Part shown: positions 16,545 to 24,644 of the stretch, piece after piece
Numbering within the stretch: the first letter of the stretch is position 1
How the letters are laid out: every line of letters begins with the position of its first letter
Source of the DNA: Brevibacillus_D fluminis_A
Lineage (GTDB): Bacteria > Bacillota > Bacilli > Brevibacillales > Brevibacillaceae
NCBI RefSeq assembly: GCF_052072235.1
Contig: NZ_CM125436.1
Coordinates: 5,016,001-5,080,000, forward strand
Direction of reading: 5' to 3'
DNA: 64,000 bases
Made by a program: the position numbers and the translations under genes
Notes under the pieces: model-generated
Told to the model about the DNA's origin: nothing
The model's input: only the letters and a program-made list of their open reading frames with translations
The model's database searches: none

Positions 16545-16590
16545 AAAAGCATCCTGTCTCCACGCGCGAACGTGAAACCAGGATGCTTTT
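16545..16590. terminator. Bidirectional terminator between convergent genes
   Basis: AAAAGCATCCTG and CAGGATGCTTTT form a 12-bp stem with a 22-base loop, between the L,D-transpeptidase (plus) and ATP-grasp (minus) genes; A-run and T-run allow use in both directions. Confidence 0.85.
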
Positions 16591-16626
16591 GTCGCGATTC
16601 CATTCAGCGCATGAAGCACGCGCTCG

Positions 16627-17787
16627 TCACTTCATCACCAAATATTGTTCCAGGTCAAGCTGCAGCAAATGCTCATTCTCTTTCAGCGAAGGGCTTTGGT
16701 AAAACACGACCGAGAAAGTCGGATACTCTTCATACGGAATCAGGCGATAGTCCAGCAGGTTGGAGAATTTTTTCTCGAACTTGCGGTCATGAACCGATTC
16801 GATCGATTTGCCTTCAATGCTGAGCGGCAATTCCGCGCAGAGGAAGCTGAAAATCGAGTCATCCATCGAGCTGATGATGGCAGGCCAGTCAGGCTTTTTC
16901 TGCTCGAAGAAATACTCGTACACGTTGACTCCGCACGCATGTGCCCCCAGATCGGTCGTGCACAATCCGGCAAACCGGAGCGGGTTCACTTCGATCGGGA
17001 TCAGCTGTCCGTTTTTGGAGATGCGAACTTCAAAGTGCATCGGGAAGTTTTTCAGCGGCAGCTCCTCCCCCATGCTCCGCATGAACGCTTCCACCTTGTC
17101 CAGCGCCTCTGTCAAAACGCTTTTCCCCGTGTAATAAATGCGGTCCGACGTATCTGCTTCATGGGCGAACATCCGCTTGAACACATTGAGGACGACTGGC
17201 TCCCCCGCTTCATTGTAATACGCGTCGATCGCATATTCTTCACCTTGAATCCATTCTTCCAAAATGAAGCTGTTGGCGCTCACGACCGCTTCCGGATAAA
17301 TTTCCTTCGCCGCTCTCATGTCCTGCTGCAGCTGTGCCAGCATCGTTTTCCATTCAGCCGGTCCCTCCACGAGATAGACCCCTACGCTGCGGAAACCGCG
17401 TGCAGGCTTGATCACCAACGGGAACGTCAGCGATTCGACCGGCAGGCTGAAAATCTCCGCATAGGTGCATTCCCGAAAGAAAAAGGACGGGAACAGCTTT
17501 TGCAGCTGCTGACGAAACCTCACCTTGTTTTTAAACAGGTCGATCAGCTTGATGATCGAGGTTTCTTTCAAGTATGGATAAATGGACGCAACCGAATATT
17601 CCGAGTTGCACAGAATCGCCACATTCGGATCTCGCAATTGCTCAATCACTTCCTGCTCCGTCAAAAACGCGATCGATTTATCCAGCGGAATGCGAACCTC
17701 ACCGGATTTTACCGCAGGGATTTTCAGATTGATCAACGTCTGCGACAGCAGTTGCGAGACATAAGGTTTGTCCAAAATCATCATCAT
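16627..17787 (-). CDS. ATP-grasp domain protein (carboxylate-amine ligase type)
   Basis: Cytosolic 386-residue protein with an ATP-grasp fold: the ATP-binding strand TFPLVIKPARGFRSVGVYLV near residue 130, ILEEWIQGEEYAIDAYYN near 180, and the metal-binding HFEVRISKNGQLIPIEVNPL near 265. Members join a carboxylate to an amine through an acyl phosphate. The substrate cannot be read from sequence. Its ATG overlaps the stop of the preceding chemoreceptor gene (ATGA), implying translational coupling. It is thus under the same c-di-GMP riboswitch. It could modify the receptor or a signal molecule, but that is inference only. Confidence 0.85.
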   Translation of the reverse strand: MMMILDKPYVSQLLSQTLINLKIPAVKSGEVRIPLDKSIAFLTEQEVIEQLRDPNVAILCNSEYSVASIYPYLKETSIIKLIDLFKNKVRFRQQLQKLFPSFFFRECTYAEIFSLPVESLTFPLVIKPARGFRSVGVYLVEGPAEWKTMLAQLQQDMRAAKEIYPEAVVSANSFILEEWIQGEEYAIDAYYNEAGEPVVLNVFKRMFAHEADTSDRIYYTGKSVLTEALDKVEAFMRSMGEELPLKNFPMHFEVRISKNGQLIPIEVNPLRFAGLCTTDLGAHACGVNVYEYFFEQKKPDWPAIISSMDDSIFSFLCAELPLSIEGKSIESVHDRKFEKKFSNLLDYRLIPYEEYPTFSVVFYQSPSLKENEHLLQLDLEQYLVMK

Positions 17788-20009
17788 TGCTTTTCATCCT
17801 CCTCGACGCGTACATCGTCGCTGATTACGAACTTTTCAACCAGGCCATTCAGAGTTTCGGACGTTTGTTTCATTTCGACCGCGATCTGATTGATTTCCAA
17901 CTGGATGTCAGCCTGGTTTTTCAGGTTTTCATTGATCGTAATGAGCGCCGTGGTCATCTCCGCAATGCTCTCGGATACTTGTCCAAGATTTTGCGACGAT
18001 GCGTCCGTTCCGTCCGCTTGGGCGTCGACATTCATTTCAAACGTCTTGATTTGTTCCGACGAGCTTTCGATTGAAGATTTGATCTCTGCCATGTGTTCGA
18101 TCAGCGACATGACGTTTTGTTTTTCTACCAAAATAATATCGCCTTGATTGTTCAGCGTTTTGATCGTCTCCGTCAGGGAGTTTTGCAATTCGCCGATGAT
18201 GCCGTAAATGTTGTCAGAGCTGCGCTTGGACTCCTCCGCCAATTTGCGCACTTCCTCTGCGACGACAGAGAACCCTTTGCCGGCTTCCCCGGCCCGTGCG
18301 GCTTCGATCGACGCATTCAGCGCCAGCAAATTCGTCTGCGTGCTGATGCCGGTCATGGTGGTCACAATGTCGCTGATGCGGCCCATGCTCTCTTCGAGCT
18401 GCTTGACGATGCCCACCGACTTGTTCACTTCCACCTCGATGTTTTCCATGCCGTGCAAGGCCCGATTGGCAACCGTCTCGGAGTTCGCCGACAAGGTGCT
18501 GATCTGGGTGATTTCGGTAACCAGGTTGCCCAAAGTAGACAAGTTGTCGCGAGTCGTCGCCGCAATCTCCTCCACCGCTGCGCTCAGCTCTTGCGCCACG
18601 GCCGAAATGTTGGTGGATTCGCTGCTCAGCTCGGCGCTCTTCTGGTTGATGCCCTCGATGTAATTCGTGCTGATCTCCATGTTCTTTTCCAAATGATTGG
18701 AATGGTTGACGACATGGAACGCGGATTTTTTGATATCGCCGATCATCTTCTCCAGCTTGTTCAAATACTCGTTAAACGCATCGGCCAGCTGGCGAATTTC
18801 ATCGGAACCGGATACTTTGATCCGTCCGGTCAAATCTCCTCCGCCGGACGCGATCGCCACCAGGCGGTCACGCACGACCGTCAATGCGGTCAGACGCTTG
18901 GACAGGTAAGCAAAGATAATGATCATCCCGACAATCAGAACGGCGATGAGCGCGCTAACAAGCAACAATTGCTGATTGGAGATTTTTTGGACGCTGGCAA
19001 GCGGCATTTCCAGGAACAGATACCAACCTGTAATTTTGATCGGGCTTGCGAAAATGATTTTGTCATTGGCGATCAGTTCATCCGAATCTTTTTTCGCGCT
19101 GACAACATTTTGCATCCAGCCTTTGATGTCTGCGTCCGGAATCTCGGTGTCGATTGTGTCCGGTTTGGTTTTGTCCTCCGCCTTTTTGGTCGCCGTGCCT
19201 GTCAGCACGTTTTGGAACGAGTCAACGACCATCGCGTGCGTCCCGTCTCCTGAGGCAAACGAATTCGCGATCGCCTCGACGCTCTGCAAGGTTACGTCGA
19301 TCGAGAAAACGCCCTGGAACTGGTCATGAACATAAACGGGATTGGATACGGTCACCATCATCCCTGTTCCCAGGTCATCCTTGTACGGCTTCGTCCACTT
19401 AAGCTCCCGATTCGGGTTGTTCTGCGGCGATGCGATGGTGAAAAACTCGCCATCCATCGATTTTTCCGTCGTATATTTTCCTTCCTTGTTGGCCACGAAA
19501 GGATAGATTTTCTGGAACTTGTTCACCGAAGTGAAGTAGTACCATTGCGATTCCGGAATGGTTTTTTTGATTGTTGCAAAAAGCCCATCATAGCTTTCCG
19601 CTGCCATGATCGCCCGTTTTTCCGCGACCGTGCGGGCACCTTTCTCGATGCGCGCATTCCCGATGTCCGCTTTGGTTTTTTCCACATATTGATCCAGGGA
19701 ATACAACCCGTTGTCCATGAGATACTTCTGGTCGAACATTTGGTTGATGGTTTCGTCCGGGTATGCAGCCAGTTCGTCCATTTTCTTCTCATATGCGGCA
19801 TTGGCGAGCTTGCTCACCAATTCGATTTTGTTAAACTCCTCTTGCACCAGCTCGATATTGCTGTCGATCAGCCGCTTCGTCTTGTTGATTTCCTCCTGCT
19901 GAATTTTACCTTTCGTATAGAAAGAAGCGAAACCGGATAACCCTACCTGGAATACCAAAATGATGACAAACAAGAGAAGCATTCTGATTTTTAAACTCTT
20001 AAGGCCCAT
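17784..20009 (-). CDS. Methyl-accepting chemotaxis protein
   Basis: Membrane chemoreceptor of 741 residues: N-terminal membrane helix (about 9-31), a large extracellular Cache-like sensor region (about 35-340), a second helix (LLLVSALIAVLIVGMIIIFA), HAMP (about 375-430), and a long cytoplasmic coiled-coil with the conserved hairpin tip EAARAGEAGKGFSVVAEEVR. The tip should dock CheA/CheW. GGGAGGACGAG precedes ATG 20009. It is the first gene after a c-di-GMP-I riboswitch and terminator, and its stop overlaps the ATP-grasp start. c-di-GMP therefore sets how much receptor is made, a link between motility/biofilm state and sensing. Ligand unknown. Confidence 0.93.
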   Translation of the reverse strand: MGLKSLKIRMLLLFVIILVFQVGLSGFASFYTKGKIQQEEINKTKRLIDSNIELVQEEFNKIELVSKLANAAYEKKMDELAAYPDETINQMFDQKYLMDNGLYSLDQYVEKTKADIGNARIEKGARTVAEKRAIMAAESYDGLFATIKKTIPESQWYYFTSVNKFQKIYPFVANKEGKYTTEKSMDGEFFTIASPQNNPNRELKWTKPYKDDLGTGMMVTVSNPVYVHDQFQGVFSIDVTLQSVEAIANSFASGDGTHAMVVDSFQNVLTGTATKKAEDKTKPDTIDTEIPDADIKGWMQNVVSAKKDSDELIANDKIIFASPIKITGWYLFLEMPLASVQKISNQQLLLVSALIAVLIVGMIIIFAYLSKRLTALTVVRDRLVAIASGGGDLTGRIKVSGSDEIRQLADAFNEYLNKLEKMIGDIKKSAFHVVNHSNHLEKNMEISTNYIEGINQKSAELSSESTNISAVAQELSAAVEEIAATTRDNLSTLGNLVTEITQISTLSANSETVANRALHGMENIEVEVNKSVGIVKQLEESMGRISDIVTTMTGISTQTNLLALNASIEAARAGEAGKGFSVVAEEVRKLAEESKRSSDNIYGIIGELQNSLTETIKTLNNQGDIILVEKQNVMSLIEHMAEIKSSIESSSEQIKTFEMNVDAQADGTDASSQNLGQVSESIAEMTTALITINENLKNQADIQLEINQIAVEMKQTSETLNGLVEKFVISDDVRVEEDEKQ

Positions 20010-20107
20010 CTCGTCCTCCCACTGCTATCTCTATGTAGCGCTTGTTGCTGAATGTTGATCATTCCTTACTCGTTTCATGCCCTCCTGTTCTTTCGGTTAT
20101 GAACGCA

Positions 20108-20140
20108 ATAAAAAAAACTATTAGGCAGCCCGAATAGTCT
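20108..20140 (-). terminator. Riboswitch expression-platform terminator
   Basis: On the minus strand ACTATTCGG and CCTAATAGT pair around GCTG (one internal mismatch), followed by eight T. It sits between the c-di-GMP aptamer and the chemoreceptor gene. Confidence 0.8.
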
Positions 20141-20163
20141 TTTCGCATCACACTCATACTGAT

Positions 20164-20246
20164 TCGGCAGCCCGGCGATCATAGTCTACGACCTTAGACC
20201 CGTAACTTTGCGTCCTTACCTTTCGATAAGTTTGCCGTTAACAAAT
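20164..20246 (-). promoter_or_regulatory. Cyclic di-GMP-I (GEMM-I) riboswitch aptamer
   Basis: The minus-strand sequence contains in order the conserved GEMM-I elements: ACGGCAAAC, CGAAAGG, GGACGCAAAG, CGGGTCTAAGG, and ATCGCCGGGCTGCCGA. CGGCA and TGCCG close the P1 helix. A candidate promoter lies upstream (ATGACA, 18 bp, CATATC). Known: this class binds c-di-GMP and commonly controls motility and chemotaxis genes. Whether binding turns transcription on or off here is not decided; a terminator follows at 20108-20140. Confidence 0.88.
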
Positions 20247-20657
20247 TGCAATGATATGTAGGATTTTGTATTATTTTGTCATAATTTAGCATAATTGAAG
20301 ACATCCTGTTTGTCAATCTTACCAAAATTAGAGAAAAAGACAAGTTTTCCAATTATTCGGACTTGTTTTCGCAAAAAAGAACCAAACCTTCCCGTTTCCT
20401 TCATACGCCTTGCACAGGCTGGTTTCGTTGACTCTCTAAGTAAAATGGCATGTACGAAACTCCATACAAAAGTCTTAGGCTCTCCTCCGGCTTCCTGCTG
20501 CAAACCAAACAAATAGCCACCCGCTGTTCGCGAGTGGCTATCAAAAAATGGGGGTAGTTCCGTTCCGTTCATCGTTACAGACGGGGCCTTATCCGCAAAG
20601 GTTGCAAACCGCAACAAAAATCTCTTGTTGCCGCCACTGCTCCTTGCCCATATCCGT
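20247..20657. other. Intergenic region, no supported gene
   Basis: AT-rich promoter sequence for the riboswitch transcript occupies about 20255-20300. A hairpin ATAGCCAC/GTGGCTAT lies at 20513-20541 and a weaker one (GACAAGT/ACTTGT) at about 20339-20368; both look like minus-strand terminators of poor quality. A 135-codon minus-strand frame (20279-20686) has no ribosome binding site or recognisable motif and overlaps these hairpins, so I do not call it. Confidence 0.5.
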
Positions 20658-20687
20658 TTGAAATCTTCTGCCGGAATGAGGTACATT
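20658..20687 (+). promoter_or_regulatory. Promoter of MarR-family gene
   Basis: TTGAAA (20658-20663) and TACATT (20682-20687) are 18 bp apart, 38 bp upstream of the GTG start. Confidence 0.55.
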
Positions 20688-20725
20688 ACAGTATAGAGGA
20701 AGTGTATGCGAAGGGAGAATATGGA

Positions 20726-21160
20726 GTGAGCAAAGACAAAAATGCAATTGGCGTGATCGAATACGAGGTGTCCCTTCTCGTGCGGCGTTCCATCTCGATC
20801 AGTAATTCGGAAAAACGGATTGGCAATCTGGAGCGTTCCGCCTATCTCTTATTGCGCCAGTTGGATGAATCAGGGCCTGTCGGCGTGAAAGCGTTGGCCG
20901 ATGAGTTCCGCCTCGACATTTCGACAGTGAGCAGGCAGACGGCCGGCCTCGAGGCAAAAGGGCTGATCAAGCGCATTCCCGACCCTGTAGACGGACGAGC
21001 CAGCTCGTTTGTATTGACGGAAGAAGGAAAGCGTCAATTGGAAGAAACCAAACAAGCCCGGGTTGAGCGTTACGCCCTGTGGCTGAAGGATTGGACCGAG
21101 GAAGAACGCAAGCTGTTCGGTGAACTGCTCACCCGGGCAAACCGGACTTTTCTCGAGTAG
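20726..21160 (+). CDS. MarR-family transcriptional regulator
   Basis: DNA-binding repressor-type protein of 144 residues with a winged helix: RSAYLLLRQLDESGPVGVKA, the recognition helix LDISTVSRQTAGLEAKGLIK, and the wing PDPVDGRASSFVLTEEG. A GTG start at 20726 is chosen because AAGGGAG lies 8 bp upstream; an upstream GTG at 20702 has no site. It is monocistronic, and convergent with the 3-hydroxyacyl-CoA dehydrogenase gene. Ligand and targets unknown; autoregulation is common in the family. Confidence 0.88.
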   Translation: MSKDKNAIGVIEYEVSLLVRRSISISNSEKRIGNLERSAYLLLRQLDESGPVGVKALADEFRLDISTVSRQTAGLEAKGLIKRIPDPVDGRASSFVLTEEGKRQLEETKQARVERYALWLKDWTEEERKLFGELLTRANRTFLE

Positions 21161-21180
21161 CCTTGCCGCCATTTTCATAG

Positions 21181-21222
21181 AAAACAGCCGCCCTCTCTTC
21201 CACAAGAACGGGCGGCTTTTGT
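21181..21222. terminator. Terminator between convergent marR and hbd-like genes
   Basis: AAAACAGCCGCCC and GGGCGGCTTTTG form a strong stem with T-run on the plus strand and A-run allowing use on the minus strand. Confidence 0.85.
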
Positions 21223-21233
21223 CATTTACACGA

Positions 21234-22187
21234 TCAACGTCCTGCCGTTTCGTTCTGCTTGCTATGCAGCAAACCCAAGAAACGCTGGTCGCGCAGCGCG
21301 ATGGCCGCAGCTACCGTTTCCGGCGTATGGGTGTAAATCCCGCTGCCGGTCTTCACCCCTAGCTCTCCTCGCTCTACCAGTTGGTTGATCATCGCTGGCG
21401 CTTGTGCGGCATTGCAAAGCTCTGGCGCCACATTGTTCATCACGCTTTGCCACGTATCCAGCCCGCCGAAATCGACCGTTTCAAACGGTCCGATGAATGC
21501 CCAGCGGAACCCGGGACCCGCTTTCATCGCCGCATCGATCTCGGCAGCGCCTGCCACTCCTTCTTCAAGCAGGTGAAAAGCTTCCCGTACGACTGCCGCC
21601 TGCAACCGATTGGCGATGAACCCTGCTATTTCCTTCTGCAGCAGCACCGGCACCTTGCCGATTCGCTTCATCGTCTCAAGCGTGAGTTCCACGATGGAAG
21701 CGGCCGTCTTTTCATGCTTGACCACTTCCACCAGCGGCACCAAATACGCCGGATTGAAATAATGGGTGATGATCATCCGCTCCGGGTATTTCGCATAGCG
21801 GGCAAGCTGCGAAATCGGAATCGTCGATGTGTTGGACGCCACAATCGCATCCACACGTGCCAGCTCCTCGATCTGCCGGTACATCTCCCATTTCAGTTCA
21901 ACCTTTTCCGGAATCGCCTCCGTGATGAAATCGGCGTCCGCTGCCGCCTCAGCGAGCGAGGTCGTATAGCGGATATTGTCCAATGCCTGCTCTTTTTGCT
22001 CCGCGCTGATCATCCCGTGGGCGACGAACAGCGAAAGACTTGCCTCAATCGCTTCCTTTGCCTTTTGCAGCATATGCTCATGAATGTCGTACAGGCGAAC
22101 GACAAATCCGGCAGCAGCGAAGATTTGCGCGATGCCGTGCCCCATGATGCCTGCTCCGATAACAGCTACTTGTTTGATTTCCTTCAT
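21234..22187 (-). CDS. 3-hydroxyacyl-CoA (3-hydroxybutyryl-CoA) dehydrogenase family
   Basis: NAD-dependent oxidation of 3-hydroxyacyl-CoA or a related hydroxy acid, 317 residues. It starts MKEIKQVAVIGAGIMGHGIA (Rossmann motif GAGIMGHGIA), with SNTSTIPIS and THYFNPAYLVPLVEVV around the catalytic His, and a helical C-terminal domain (GFIANRLQAAVVREAFHLLE). These match the Hbd/FadB single-domain family; lambda-crystallin-like or carnitine dehydrogenases are relatives that cannot be excluded. AAGGGAACG precedes ATG 22187. It is a different protein from fadN at the window start. Confidence 0.87.
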   Translation of the reverse strand: MKEIKQVAVIGAGIMGHGIAQIFAAAGFVVRLYDIHEHMLQKAKEAIEASLSLFVAHGMISAEQKEQALDNIRYTTSLAEAAADADFITEAIPEKVELKWEMYRQIEELARVDAIVASNTSTIPISQLARYAKYPERMIITHYFNPAYLVPLVEVVKHEKTAASIVELTLETMKRIGKVPVLLQKEIAGFIANRLQAAVVREAFHLLEEGVAGAAEIDAAMKAGPGFRWAFIGPFETVDFGGLDTWQSVMNNVAPELCNAAQAPAMINQLVERGELGVKTGSGIYTHTPETVAAAIALRDQRFLGLLHSKQNETAGR

Positions 22188-22291
22188 CGACAACGTTCCC
22201 TTCTCTTGGCACAGGTTGCCTGTCATTCGATTCATGATAGCATGGCAGAATTACAAAATCGGATGAAGGCAGGCCACGGCAAAAAGCAAAG

Positions 22292-22332
22292 AAAAGACCA
22301 AGGCGGCAGACATGCCATTGCCTCGGTCTTTT
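22292..22332 (-). terminator. Terminator of pyrD
   Basis: On the minus strand AAAAGACCGAGGC and GCCTTGGTCTTTT form a stem with one G-T pair, followed by TTTCTTTG; just past the pyrD stop codon at 22344. Confidence 0.85.
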
Positions 22333-22343
22333 CCTTTTCCTCT

Positions 22344-23432
22344 TTACCTGGCGTCGACACCCACCGCTTGCTGGATGTGGGTAAAGCCATCGCGTGCCAG
22401 CAGTTGAACCAGGCGCTGATTGATCTGTTTGGCGATGCCAGGTCCCTGATATGCCATCCCGGTATACACCTGGATCAGGCTGGCACCCGCCCTGATTTTG
22501 GCATATGCGTCATCACCCGTGAATATCCCGCCCACGCCGATGATCGGTACTTCCTTGCCCACGGTCTGGTAAATTTCCTTCACCCAGGCAGTTGAGCGCT
22601 CCGTCAGCGGTTTTCCGCTCAAGCCGCCTGCTTGTCCTGCATGCTCATGGTTTTTCACCGGCTCGCGGGAGAGGGTCGTGTTGGTGGCGATGATACCAGC
22701 CGCACCTTCCTCGACCGCCGCTTTGACCACGTCATGCATCTGTTCGGATGCCATATCCGGGGCTACCTTGAGCAAAATCGGCTTTGCGGCAGCTCCGTTT
22801 GCCTCCAGCTCCTGCGCTTTTGCTTTGATTGCGCGCAGCAATTGGCGCAGGCTTTCCGTTTCCTGCAGATCGCGGAGGTTCGGCGTGTTCGGCGAGCTGA
22901 TGTTGATGACGAAATAATGACCGTAGCTGTACAGCGCTTCCAGACATTTTTGGTAATCGCTCGCCGCCTCTTCATTCGGCGTCACTTTGTTTTTTCCGAT
23001 ATTGATCCCGACCGGGATGCCCGCTTCCTGATAATTGCGGAGATGGCCGGCGGCTGCCCCCATTCCGTGGTTATTGAAGCCCATCCGGTTGATGATCGCC
23101 TGATGCTCCGGCAGCCGGAACAAACGCGGCTTGTCGTTGCCGCTTTGCGGAAGCGGCGTGATCGTCCCGACCTCCACACAACCGAAGCCGAGTGCAGCGA
23201 ACCCCCGGTAAATCTCCGCATTTTTATCGAACCCGGCCGCCAAGCCTACCGGGTTGGGAAATGTGAGGCCCCACAGCTTCACTTGCAGCCGTTCATCCTG
23301 AAAATCATACATGGCCCGCAGCACCGATTTGCCGCCTGGCATACGCTCGGCCAGGCGCAATGCTTCTACCGTTCGTTCATGCGTTGTTTCGGGGTCTATC
23401 GCAAATAGCAGGGGTCTTACCAGTTGGTACAC
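22344..23432 (-). CDS. pyrD: Dihydroorotate dehydrogenase, class 2 (quinone-dependent)
   Basis: Fourth step of pyrimidine synthesis, oxidising dihydroorotate with FMN and passing electrons to membrane quinone. The 362-residue protein has the class 2 N-terminal membrane-associating helices (YQLVRPLLFAIDPETTHERT), NPVGLAAGFDKN, the Ser-type catalytic loop NISSPNTPNLRDLQ, and ATNTTLSR. The Ser, rather than Cys, and the N-terminal extension separate it from class 1B (pyrDK) used by B. subtilis. A GTG start follows GAGGAG. It lies alone rather than in a pyr operon. Confidence 0.93.
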   Translation of the reverse strand: MYQLVRPLLFAIDPETTHERTVEALRLAERMPGGKSVLRAMYDFQDERLQVKLWGLTFPNPVGLAAGFDKNAEIYRGFAALGFGCVEVGTITPLPQSGNDKPRLFRLPEHQAIINRMGFNNHGMGAAAGHLRNYQEAGIPVGINIGKNKVTPNEEAASDYQKCLEALYSYGHYFVINISSPNTPNLRDLQETESLRQLLRAIKAKAQELEANGAAAKPILLKVAPDMASEQMHDVVKAAVEEGAAGIIATNTTLSREPVKNHEHAGQAGGLSGKPLTERSTAWVKEIYQTVGKEVPIIGVGGIFTGDDAYAKIRAGASLIQVYTGMAYQGPGIAKQINQRLVQLLARDGFTHIQQAVGVDAR

Positions 23433-23500
23433 CTTTTGTCCACTCCTCGGCTCATTTTGTCTGCCTTAGAGCATACCACATCCGCCTCAAAAACGCATTG

Positions 23501-24553
23501 TTAAATCATTCGGGTATACATGGTTTTCTCGCCAATCTTTTGGCGAAATTGTTCGGGTTTGTCCAAGGTCAGGTAAATTTTGCCCACTTCTCTCCTGATG
23601 CCAAACAAGCCCCGGACCTTCAGCGGCTGTGCCAGTTCGATTGCGGTGTTTGGCTGTTCAAACATCGGTCCGACGGTAGTCTCCCATTCTTCTTTCGGGA
23701 TTTCCATCCCTTGAGCAACAGTGACGTTCGCAATTTCCGAAAAAGGAACGTCCGCGCTGATGCGCAGGCCGTACTGGATGCGGACACCCGCTTGATCGAC
23801 GAGCACCGGATTCAGCCGCATCGCGTTGTAATCGGCAACGAGCAGGATGATTAGATAAACATGGCTCGCCGACACAAGCCACGCCGCCTGATGCGACCAT
23901 TCCTGCAGCAGGAAATGGACCGCGACCCCTTCCAAAATCAGCAGCTTGCAGACCATCAGCATCAAATAAAACCAGCTGGATTCTTTATGATAGGCAAAAG
24001 CAGCTGCATCAGGCTTGGTAAAAGCCTTTTGCCGCCAAGCGAGGCACGAATAGTAGAAAACGGCGACATCATGAAAGATCAGCGTCGCCAACGCCCGATC
24101 GCCGAACACTTCGCTGACCGCTGCGCGTGCGGCGTCCATCACATGGGCCTCCGTCTGCCTGATTACTCGGTACGCCTTGATCACTTGCACCAGCTTGCGT
24201 ATTTCATAGTAGACCACGGCGAGTTCAAAGCAGACAAGCAGCGCTTCAAGCGGGAAAATGACCCATTGCAAAGCACTCATCAATCGTTCATTGGTGGATG
24301 GAAGCACATAGCGGGCGGTCACATATCCCGCAAAAACGACGGGAATGACCGAAAGCAGCGACTTTGCACGTTTGCGCACAAAGCAGAGATAGTACAAAAG
24401 AGGAACGACCAAAACCAAATCAAAGGTGACTCCAAGCGAGACGATCTTTTCATCCTCCGGCGTCATCCCCCCGATCGCCATCCAATCGGCAGCCAGCACA
24501 ATCATCGCAAGCACCAGAAAAACCAGCAGGTTGCTTTTTCGTGAAAGGACCAT
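23501..24553 (-). CDS. Polytopic membrane protein of unknown function, 350 aa
   Basis: About seven hydrophobic segments in the first 240 residues (e.g. LLVFLVLAMIVLAADWMAIG, VVPLLYYLCFVRK), followed by a soluble C-terminal domain of about 110 residues that looks beta-rich (VRIQYGLRISADVPFSEIAN, then RREVGKIYLTLDKPEQF), reminiscent of the PH-like domain seen after membrane helices in some Bacillota proteins. I do not recognise the family by name. AAGGGGTTG precedes ATG 24553. It is flanked by pyrD and ald on the same strand with separate terminators. Confidence 0.75.
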   Translation of the reverse strand: MVLSRKSNLLVFLVLAMIVLAADWMAIGGMTPEDEKIVSLGVTFDLVLVVPLLYYLCFVRKRAKSLLSVIPVVFAGYVTARYVLPSTNERLMSALQWVIFPLEALLVCFELAVVYYEIRKLVQVIKAYRVIRQTEAHVMDAARAAVSEVFGDRALATLIFHDVAVFYYSCLAWRQKAFTKPDAAAFAYHKESSWFYLMLMVCKLLILEGVAVHFLLQEWSHQAAWLVSASHVYLIILLVADYNAMRLNPVLVDQAGVRIQYGLRISADVPFSEIANVTVAQGMEIPKEEWETTVGPMFEQPNTAIELAQPLKVRGLFGIRREVGKIYLTLDKPEQFRQKIGEKTMYTRMI

Positions 24554-24589
24554 AGATTCAACCCCTTTCTTCTTTCTTCACCTCCATTC

Positions 24590-24626
24590 TAAACGAAACA
24601 GGAGAAAGCTTTACGCCTCCTCCTGT
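24590..24626 (-). terminator. Terminator of ald
   Basis: ACAGGAG and CTCCTGT pair, followed on the minus strand by TTTCGTTT; 19 bp past the ald stop codon. Confidence 0.7.
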
Positions 24627-24644
24627 AACATTTATTGGCAATTT

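Noticed and set aside
20279..20686. A 135-codon minus-strand frame upstream of the chemoreceptor riboswitch
   Set aside because: No ribosome binding site, no motif, and it overlaps hairpins, the marR promoter and the riboswitch promoter.
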